A stretch of 64,000 bases of DNA from assembly GCF_003696265.1 (NCBI RefSeq), contig NZ_RFFH01000011.1, forward strand, positions 124,001 through 188,000, in the 5' to 3' direction. The DNA comes from Nocardia stercoris (GTDB taxonomy: Bacteria; Actinomycetota; Actinomycetes; Mycobacteriales; Mycobacteriaceae). A model generated the notes under the pieces. The model was not told the DNA's origin. It saw only the letters and a program-made list of their open reading frames with translations, and did not search any database. Made by a program: the position numbers and the translations under genes. The first letter of the stretch is position 1. Every line of letters starts with the position of its first letter. This document shows, in pieces, positions 42,408 through 48,931 of this stretch.

Positions 42408-43655
42408 TCAGACCCGCTCGACGATTTCGTGCCGGGGGGTGCCGACCGCGACGAGCGCGTCGTAGAAGGCCTTGGGCTCGGCCCAGTCCTCCGGGGCGAA
42501 CGCACCGGCCCGCTGTCCGGCCTGGTCGAGCGCCATCACCATGAACGCGGCGCAGGCGGTGCCCGTGATCGTGGCCATGTTCCGCATCAGATAGGTGTGC
42601 GGCCCCGAGTCGGGGGTGCGCCGGATCGCGGTGTGCGGCAGACCGTCCTTGACCCCGTAGACGCGGGCGGCCAGGCCACCGCGCCAAGTGTAGGTCCGGC
42701 CGACGGCGCTGCGGCCGAGGAACTTCGCGATCTCGCCGACATTGCTCTGTTCCTTGCGCAGCAGGCCGTACAGACCGCGCGCGCTGGCCTTCAGCCCGCC
42801 GACGTTGCCGATCTTGTTGTCGAACAGGGCCATGATGTAGTCGATGGCCTCCTCGACGGTCAGTTCGCGCTTGTGCACCGCGGTGGCGAGGCCCCGGATG
42901 ATGCCGTTGAACGGCGCCGGGTCCAGGCCACCGATGACGCGGATCCGGTCGGCCTGGGGGAATCGGCGCGGCATGGTGACCGATTCCGGATGCGCGGTCT
43001 CGTAGAGCGTGATGTCACCGAGCGGTCCGCCCATGGGCGCCAGGCCGGTCTCCACGTAGCTCTCGTGGATGACGCGGCGCCCACCCTCCCAGGTGTGGCA
43101 GTCGCCGGCGGAGATGTGCAGCATGTGCTCCAGCACGGCGCGCCCGACGTTGGGACGTTCGTCGCCGACGGCCCAGTACATGTCGATCCGCTCGATCTCG
43201 TCGAGTTCGGCGGCAGCGTCCACCGCCAGCACGTTGGACATGCCGGGCGAGGCGCCGCAGCCGATGTACATCGCGATGCCCGCCGCGCGCGCCCGCTCGT
43301 GCAGCGACAGCGCGTGCTCGGTGCTCTCGACGTCGTCGTCGAAGTCCAGGTAGGGCACCCGGGCCGCCAGGCATGCCTCGACCACCGGGGACGAGGTGCG
43401 CATGTACGGGCCGGCGCCCAGCACGACCAGCGACGCACCGGTCACCAGTTCCAGCAGCCCTTGCTCGTCGTAGAGGTCGACCTGCTCGACCGAGGCGCGG
43501 CCTGGCGGGAGCGTGCGCACCAGCTTGTGCAGCACGTTCGGCCGGATATCGGCCAGGGTCAGATGCCAGTCGCCCGGGGCCTTCGCGAAGCGCTGGACGG
43601 CCAGACGGCACATCTCGCCCGCGGCACCGATGAAAACGACCTTTTGTGCAGTCAT
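42408..43655 (-). CDS. Saccharopine dehydrogenase-like NAD(P)-binding protein
   Basis: 415-residue oxidoreductase-like protein. Rossmann start KVVFIGAAGEMCRLAVQRFA, then LTLADIRPN, LVVLGAGPYMRTSSPVVEAC and PYLDFDDDVEST. IGCGASPGMSNVLAVDAA matches the catalytic-domain block of the saccharopine dehydrogenase/carboxynorspermidine synthase-like family. The length fits. ATG 43655 has CAGGAG upstream. It is the first gene of the three-gene operon with the MFS protein and a small protein, and it carries its own promoter and operator. The family acts on amino acids or amines by reductive condensation or its reverse, which could link with the amine oxidase, but the substrate is unknown. Confidence 0.88.
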   Translation of the reverse strand: MTAQKVVFIGAAGEMCRLAVQRFAKAPGDWHLTLADIRPNVLHKLVRTLPPGRASVEQVDLYDEQGLLELVTGASLVVLGAGPYMRTSSPVVEACLAARVPYLDFDDDVESTEHALSLHERARAAGIAMYIGCGASPGMSNVLAVDAAAELDEIERIDMYWAVGDERPNVGRAVLEHMLHISAGDCHTWEGGRRVIHESYVETGLAPMGGPLGDITLYETAHPESVTMPRRFPQADRIRVIGGLDPAPFNGIIRGLATAVHKRELTVEEAIDYIMALFDNKIGNVGGLKASARGLYGLLRKEQSNVGEIAKFLGRSAVGRTYTWRGGLAARVYGVKDGLPHTAIRRTPDSGPHTYLMRNMATITGTACAAFMVMALDQAGQRAGAFAPEDWAEPKAFYDALVAVGTPRHEIVERV

Positions 43656-43677
43656 GCGATCTCCTGTGAACTCAATC

Positions 43678-43720
43678 TCAAGTCGAGTTCGATTCTTAGG
43701 CGCGCTCCGACCTTTGTCAA
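43678..43720 (-). promoter_or_regulatory. Promoter and operator of the saccharopine-dehydrogenase-like operon
   Basis: On the reverse strand: TTGACA (43720-43715), 16 bases, TAAGAA (43698-43693). The operator 43678-43692 reads TCAAGTCGAGTTCGA on the plus strand, one base from TCGA-N7-TCGA. It is the weakest of the clear copies. Confidence 0.75.
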
Positions 43721-43770
43721 TAGGCCCGCTAGCGCCAATCGAGGAGGTTTGTCAACAGTTTGTAAACACC

Positions 43771-43819
43771 TTGACGAGAGATGTTGCACACCACATACTC
43801 GACTTCGAATCCATATCGA
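43771..43819 (+). promoter_or_regulatory. Promoter and operator of the monooxygenase operon
   Basis: TTGACG (43771-43776), 17 bases, CATACT (43794-43799). The operator TCGAATCCATATCGA at 43805-43819 has exact TCGA-N7-TCGA spacing and covers the expected start point. AGGAG at 43824-43828 precedes ATG 43835. The promoter is copied at 17636-17664. Confidence 0.85.
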
Positions 43820-43834
43820 ATTTAGGAGCTGTAC

Positions 43835-45415
43835 ATGACGTCCTCCCTGTTCAGGGGCCGCAAGAGCGGCGCCTCCGGCGGATCCGCGGACAGTGGTTCA
43901 CATCACGTGGACGTCCTGGTCATCGGCGCGGGCATCTCCGGCATCAGCGCGGCGCATCACCTGCACTGCACCCGCCCCGGCACCTCGATCACGGTCCTGG
44001 AGGCCCGCGACGAGGTCGGCGGCACCTGGACCTTCTTCAAGTACCCGGGCCTGCGATCGGACTCGGACATGGCGACCTACGGGTTCGGCTTCAAGCAGTG
44101 GACCAGCCCGCTCACCATCGCCCAGGGACCCTATATCGCCGAGTACCTGCGCAAGACGGTCGAGGACTGCGGCCTGCGCGACACGATCCAGTTCGGCCGG
44201 ACCGTCACCTCGGCAGCTTTCGACAGCACGACCGGCCGGTGGACCGTGCGCGCGAGCACCCGCAACGGCCGCACCGCGACCTATACCGCGAAATTCCTGT
44301 ACATCTCCACCGGCTACTACGACTACAAGTCGGCGTACACCCCCGACTTCCCCGGCATCGAGGACTTCAAGGGCACGGTCGTGCACCCGCAGTTCTGGCC
44401 CGAGGACCTGGTCTACACCGACAAGGAGGTCGTGGTCATCGGCAGCGGCGCCACCGCCATCACCCTGCTGCCGGCCATGGCACCGCTGACCAAGCACATC
44501 ACGATGCTGCAGCGCTCGCCCAGCTACATCCTCAACCTGCCCAGCATCGACATTTCGGCGCACTACCTGAACAAGGTCCTCGGCCAGGACCGGGCCGCGC
44601 GGGTCATCCGCCGCAAGAACATCGCCTTCACCCGCGCGCTCTACAAGGTGAGCAAGCGCGCGCCCCGTCTGGCGCGCAAGCTGCTCACCGCGCAGGTGCG
44701 GGCCCAGCTGCCCGCCCACGTCGACGCCGCCACCCACTTCGCGCCGAAGTACAACCCGTGGGAACAGCGGCTGTGTATCGCCCCGGGCGGCGACCTGTTC
44801 GACACTCTCGGCTCGGACCGAGCCTCGATCGTCACCGACCACATCGAGCGGTTCACCGCGACCGGGATCCGGCTGCGGTCGGGCCAGCAGCTCGACGCGG
44901 ACATCGTGGTCACCGCGACCGGGCTCAACATGCTCGCCTTCGGCGGCATGAAGATCAGCGTCGACGGCGAAGAAGTGAACGTCGCCGACCGGTACGCCTT
45001 CAAGGCCATGATGCTGTCCGGCGTCCCGAATCTGGCCTTCGCCGTGGGCTACAGCAATATCTCGTGGACCCTCAAGGTCGAACTGGCCGCCCAGCACTTC
45101 TGCCGAGTGCTGGACTTCATGGACGCCTACGGTCACGACACCTTCGTCCCGATCCCGGACAACCCCGGCATGGAGCGGCGACCGATCCTGGACCTGAAGG
45201 CCGGGTACGTCCAGCGCCGGATCGGGACCTTCCCGCACGCCGGCGACGAGGGTCCCTGGACGCTCGAACACGCCTACGAGCTCGATCTCGAGCGCTTGGG
45301 GAACGGGCCGGTGGCCGACCCCGAACTGCACTTCGGCACCGTCGGCGCGCAGCTGCCGCCCCGGTCCACCACCCGCCGCCGCCCGGCCGCGCTCGAGACC
45401 GCGAAAGCGAAGTGA
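43835..45415 (+). CDS. Flavin-containing monooxygenase / Baeyer-Villiger-type
   Basis: 526-residue FAD/NADPH monooxygenase. FAD Rossmann VDVLVIGAGISGISAAHHLH, then GGTWTFFKYPGLRSDSDMAT. The fingerprint F-x-G-x3-H-x3-W-P is complete as FKGTVVHPQFWPE, and the NADPH Rossmann is VVVIGSGATAITLLPAM. VTATGLNM is the ATG motif before the last strand. The family inserts oxygen into ketones (giving esters or lactones) or oxidises N/S atoms. The start MTSSLFRGRKSGASGG is a short basic extension. It is the first gene of an operon with an alpha/beta hydrolase, which often opens the Baeyer-Villiger product, and then TetR. Confidence 0.94.
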   Translation: MTSSLFRGRKSGASGGSADSGSHHVDVLVIGAGISGISAAHHLHCTRPGTSITVLEARDEVGGTWTFFKYPGLRSDSDMATYGFGFKQWTSPLTIAQGPYIAEYLRKTVEDCGLRDTIQFGRTVTSAAFDSTTGRWTVRASTRNGRTATYTAKFLYISTGYYDYKSAYTPDFPGIEDFKGTVVHPQFWPEDLVYTDKEVVVIGSGATAITLLPAMAPLTKHITMLQRSPSYILNLPSIDISAHYLNKVLGQDRAARVIRRKNIAFTRALYKVSKRAPRLARKLLTAQVRAQLPAHVDAATHFAPKYNPWEQRLCIAPGGDLFDTLGSDRASIVTDHIERFTATGIRLRSGQQLDADIVVTATGLNMLAFGGMKISVDGEEVNVADRYAFKAMMLSGVPNLAFAVGYSNISWTLKVELAAQHFCRVLDFMDAYGHDTFVPIPDNPGMERRPILDLKAGYVQRRIGTFPHAGDEGPWTLEHAYELDLERLGNGPVADPELHFGTVGAQLPPRSTTRRRPAALETAKAK

Positions 45416-45420
45416 CCATC

Positions 45421-46323
45421 ATGACTCGCCACGACACCTACTTCGTCAGCGGCGGCCTGCGGTGCGCCGCATGGCATTACCCGGCCACCAGCGATGCCCT
45501 GGCCACGCGGGCCGGCCGGCCCTGTGTGGTCATGGCCAACGGATTCGGGGGGACGCGCGACACCGGGCTGCAAGGGTTCGCCGAATCCTTCTCCGCCGCC
45601 GGGATCGACGTCTACCTCTTCGACTTCCGGCACTTCGGTGACTCGGAAGGTGAACCGCGACAACTCATCTCGGTCCCCCGGCAGCGGCAGGACTTCCACG
45701 CCGCCGTCGACGCGGCGCGCCGGCTGCCCGGGGTCGACCGGGACCGGATCGCGCTGTGGGGCAGCTCGTATTCGGCCGGGCACGCGATCGTGGTCGCCGC
45801 CCAGTCACCGTTCCTCAGCGGCGTGGTGGCGATGACGCCGTTCACCGACGGCCTGGCCAGCCTGGTCTACATCTCCCGGATCGGCAGCCCGAAACACACG
45901 GCCCGGCTGGCCGTGCTGGGCGCCGCCGACCTGATCCAGGCCGGGCTGGGCAAGGGCGCCCGCACGATTCCGATCACCGGCCCGCCCGGCACCGACGCGA
46001 TGATGACCGCGCCCGGTGTCGCGGAGGCTTACACCGCGGCCGCGGGACCCACCTGGCGCAACGCGACCCCGGCCCGCCACGCCCTGGCGATGCCGCGCAA
46101 CCGGCCCACCGCCTACGCCACGAAGGTCGACTGCCCGGTCCTGGTGCAGGTGGCCAAGGCCGACAAGACCGTGCCGAACAAGGCCACCCGTAAAATGGCG
46201 GCCAAGCTGGACAAGGGCCGGATCGAGGAATATCCGGTGGATCATTTCGACGTCTACGACGGCCCGTGGCACCGGCGTGTGGTGGCGGCTCAGCTCGAGT
46301 TCCTCACCCGCGTTCTACGCTGA
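45421..46323 (+). CDS. Alpha/beta hydrolase
   Basis: 300-residue hydrolase. VVMANGFGGTRDTGLQGFAE gives the oxyanion side, FDFRHFGDSEGEPRQ follows, and the nucleophile elbow is LWGSSYSAGHAIVVAA (Gly-x-Ser-x-Ser instead of the common Gly-x-Ser-x-Gly). The acid lies near VQVAKADKTVPN, and the His is in YPVDHFDVYDG. It belongs to the dienelactone hydrolase/X-Pro dipeptidyl-peptidase-like branch. It is five bases after the monooxygenase stop, so cotranscribed. Hydrolysis of the ester or lactone made by the monooxygenase is the natural inference. Confidence 0.9.
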   Translation: MTRHDTYFVSGGLRCAAWHYPATSDALATRAGRPCVVMANGFGGTRDTGLQGFAESFSAAGIDVYLFDFRHFGDSEGEPRQLISVPRQRQDFHAAVDAARRLPGVDRDRIALWGSSYSAGHAIVVAAQSPFLSGVVAMTPFTDGLASLVYISRIGSPKHTARLAVLGAADLIQAGLGKGARTIPITGPPGTDAMMTAPGVAEAYTAAAGPTWRNATPARHALAMPRNRPTAYATKVDCPVLVQVAKADKTVPNKATRKMAAKLDKGRIEEYPVDHFDVYDGPWHRRVVAAQLEFLTRVLR

Positions 46324-46350
46324 TGGCAGCAAATAGTGAAGGAGTGGTGT

Positions 46351-47055
46351 GTGGTGTCCGAGCGGCTGTTGAACTCATCCGGCAAGGCGACCGCCGCTCG
46401 CGGGCGCAAGGCCTCGGCGAAGTCCGTCCCCGCGCAGGCACCCGCTCGTCCCGACGCCACCCTGCAGCGCCGGGGGGTCGAGCGGGTGCAGGCGATTCTC
46501 GATGCCGCCGAAGCGATTCTGGGCGAGGACGGCTACGAGGCCGCCACGTTGAAGGCGGTCGGGGAGCGGGCCGGCATTCCCACCGCGTCGGTCTACCACT
46601 ACTTCGCCGACCGCCATCAGGTCGACACCCAGTTGCTGTTGCGGCATATCAACAATGTCAATGTGGCGGTGCGGGATTCGCTGAGCCGGCTCGATTCCGC
46701 GCCGACCGCGCGGGCGATCGTGGACGCCGTGATCGATCCGACCGTGAGCTACTTCCGCACGCACCCCAGTGCCGTCGAACTGTGGTTCCGGCGCACGGCC
46801 GCCGATGCCGACGCCAACGCTGTCCAGACCTACGACGACGAGACCGCGGCGTACGTGCACAGCCTTGCTGTCAGCTTGGGAATACTGCGGGAGTCGACGC
46901 CCGTGCTCGTCATGCAAACGGCCTTCGAGGTCGGGAACAGCCTGTTCGACGTCGCGTTCCGCCGCAGCCCCCGCACCGGTGACGACGACACGCTCGACGA
47001 GGCCCGGCTCATGCTCTCGCTGTATTTCGAGGCGTACGCGCCCGGCACCGACTGA
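46351..47055 (+). CDS. TetR-family regulator, candidate repressor of the island
   Basis: 234-residue TetR protein. A basic N-terminal extension (SSGKATAARGRKASAKSVPA) precedes the HTH: VQAILDAAEAILGEDGYEAA then LKAVGERAGIPTASVYHYFA. The C-terminal ligand domain has IDPTVSYFRTHPSAVELWFR. GTG 46351 has AAGGAG at 6-base spacing and is preferred over GTG 46336 and GTG 46354. It is the third gene of the monooxygenase operon and lies next to the amine oxidase, so its own expression falls under the TCGA-N7-TCGA operator. A dimeric TetR protein would fit a dyad of this size. Direct binding is inferred. Confidence 0.93.
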   Translation: MVSERLLNSSGKATAARGRKASAKSVPAQAPARPDATLQRRGVERVQAILDAAEAILGEDGYEAATLKAVGERAGIPTASVYHYFADRHQVDTQLLLRHINNVNVAVRDSLSRLDSAPTARAIVDAVIDPTVSYFRTHPSAVELWFRRTAADADANAVQTYDDETAAYVHSLAVSLGILRESTPVLVMQTAFEVGNSLFDVAFRRSPRTGDDDTLDEARLMLSLYFEAYAPGTD

Positions 47056-47104
47056 CCTCTTCCGAACTTCCCGAAACCACCGACCGGGCCCGACCCGGTC
47101 CCAC

Positions 47105-47124
47105 TAATCTCGATATGAATTCGA
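47105..47124 (+). promoter_or_regulatory. -10 and operator of the amine oxidase gene
   Basis: TAATCT (47105-47110) is followed by TCGATATGAATTCGA (47110-47124), exact TCGA-N7-TCGA. No convincing -35 is visible 16-18 bases upstream, so this promoter may be weak or activator-dependent. It overlaps the spacer after tetR. Confidence 0.75.
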
Positions 47125-47147
47125 GTTCTATTTATCAGGAGCAAGCC

Positions 47148-48575
47148 GTGACCAATGGCGCACCCCACCTCGAAGCCGACGTCGCCGTGATCGGCGCCGG
47201 CCTGTCCGGGCTCACCGCCGCCTACCGCCTGTCGCAACAGGGACGGTCCGTAGTCGTGCTCGAGGCGAGCGACCGGGTCGGCGGCCGCACCGTCAACCTG
47301 GAGGTCGCACCCGGCGTCGTCGTCGACGGCGGCGCCCAGTGGATCGGCGGCAAGCACACCGAGATGTTCGACCTGCTGGACGAACTCGGCATCGACACCT
47401 TCGACAGCTACACCGCGGGCCGGACCATCTACCAGCGCCGCGGCGTCCGCGCGGACTTCAAAGGCACGATCCCGCCGCTGAAGCGGGCGGTCCTCGCGGA
47501 CTTCGCCCAAGCACAGTTTCGGCTCGAGGTGATGGCCGGCCGCGTTCCGGACGGCAAGCCCTGGCAGGCTGCCAAGTCGGACATCTGGGACGGCACCTCG
47601 CTCGGTCACTGGCTCGACCGAAACTGCCTCACGCCCGAGGCGCGGGACCTGTTCACCTTCTGCTTCACGACCATGCTGGCCGACGACCCGCACCGAGTGT
47701 CACTGCTCAGCGTCCTGCATCAGATCCGCACCTGCGGCGGGCTGGAATACATGATCAACACCGAGGACGGCGCCCAGGAGACCCGGATCCAGGGCGGCTC
47801 CCAGCGTGTCTCGCTCGCCCTGGCCGAGCGGCTCGGTGACCGGGTCGTGCTCGGTGCGCCGGTGACCGCGATCCGGTCCGACCGGCACGGTGTCACCATC
47901 GACGCCACCCGGGGTGCCGTGCGCGCCCAGCGGGTCATCGTGGCCATGACGCCCGCCGACGCCGACCGCATCGACTTCTCGCCCGACCTGCCGACCCGCC
48001 GGGCGGAACTGCAGCGGGCCTGGCACAACGGCACCGAGAACAAGGTGTTCGCTGTCTACCCCAGCCCATTCTGGCGCCAGCGCGGGCTCAACGGCACCGC
48101 GCTGGCCGACCTACCGGTGGCCCGCTATGTCACCGACGCCTCCCCCGCGGACGGCAGCGTGGGCGTCCTGCTCGCCTTCGTCGGCACCGCCAGCGACGGC
48201 CCCGGGCTGACCTGGCCCGAGACGATCCTGGACGACGAGCGCCGCCGCCATCGCGAACTGCTGCGCGACCTCGTCACCCTGTTCGGCCCCCAGGCGGCCG
48301 AACCACTCCGCATCGTGGAACAGAACTGGACCGCCGAACCCTGGATCTCCGGCTGCGTCAGCACCCGCGCGCCCGGCGTGCTCACCCGCTACACCGATGC
48401 CGCGCTCACACCGGTCGGCCGGGTGCACTGGGCCGGCACCGAGGCCGCGGAGGAATTCGAGGGTTACCTCGAAGGAGCCGTCCGCGCCGCCGACCGCGCG
48501 GTCGCCGAGGTTCTCGCGCAGCTCCCCCGACTGGACGCCCAGCTGACGAGCCGGGCCGAATACGCGCACTTCTAG
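47148..48575 (+). CDS. Flavin monoamine oxidase
   Basis: 475-residue FAD amine oxidase. Rossmann DVAVIGAGLSGLTAAYRLSQ, VLEASDRVGGRTVNLEV, then VVVDGGAQWIGGKHTEMFDL. The C-terminal FAD segment is GRVHWAGTEAAEEFEGYLEG AVRAADRAV, where bacterial monoamine oxidases have the Cys- or Thr-flanked GTE motif. GTG 47148 has AGGAG at 6-base spacing; an upstream in-frame ATG at 47115 would lie in the operator. The enzyme oxidises an amine to an imine or aldehyde and yields ammonia and hydrogen peroxide. A copied gene head is at 17735-17860. Confidence 0.92.
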   Translation: MTNGAPHLEADVAVIGAGLSGLTAAYRLSQQGRSVVVLEASDRVGGRTVNLEVAPGVVVDGGAQWIGGKHTEMFDLLDELGIDTFDSYTAGRTIYQRRGVRADFKGTIPPLKRAVLADFAQAQFRLEVMAGRVPDGKPWQAAKSDIWDGTSLGHWLDRNCLTPEARDLFTFCFTTMLADDPHRVSLLSVLHQIRTCGGLEYMINTEDGAQETRIQGGSQRVSLALAERLGDRVVLGAPVTAIRSDRHGVTIDATRGAVRAQRVIVAMTPADADRIDFSPDLPTRRAELQRAWHNGTENKVFAVYPSPFWRQRGLNGTALADLPVARYVTDASPADGSVGVLLAFVGTASDGPGLTWPETILDDERRRHRELLRDLVTLFGPQAAEPLRIVEQNWTAEPWISGCVSTRAPGVLTRYTDAALTPVGRVHWAGTEAAEEFEGYLEGAVRAADRAVAEVLAQLPRLDAQLTSRAEYAHF

Positions 48576-48590
48576 CCGCGGCTTCCGCGG

Positions 48591-48625
48591 GGATCGCCTC
48601 GCCCGCACGCGCGGCGAGGCGATCC
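48591..48625 (+). terminator. Terminator after the amine oxidase
   Basis: Perfect 13-bp stem GGATCGCCTCGCC / GGCGAGGCGATCC with a 9-base loop, 15 bases after the stop codon. Confidence 0.85.
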
Positions 48626-48707
48626 GATTCCCGTCGGGCTGCCCAAGGGTGGCGGGCAGCGTCGCGATCGAGTGCCGGCGCCGACCTCGTTGCGACAGTT
48701 CACTACT

Positions 48708-48866
48708 CGGCCAGCCGTCACCGAATCATGCGGGCGCAATTACCATTCCGGCGCTCGGCGGCGGCTGCGATGGCGCGGCGGATTCCACACCATCGCCGAC
48801 ATCGCCGCCGCTGTTCGCCACCCGGCCGACCCCCACCGAATCATGCAGGCGCAATTATCATTCCGG
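48708..48866. repeat. Imperfect tandem duplication, about 115-bp period
   Basis: Two 44-base segments (48708-48751 and 48823-48866) share CACCGAATCATGC-GGCGCAATTA-CATTCCGG with few mismatches. Weaker similarity continues to the right of each. It lies between the convergent amine oxidase and decarboxylase genes and does not encode a protein. Confidence 0.7.
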
Positions 48867-48931
48867 CCCGAACAGCGGTAGCTGCGTGGCGTGGTGGGGG
48901 TCAGTGCCGGCCGCTGCCAGAGTGGCGGCGG

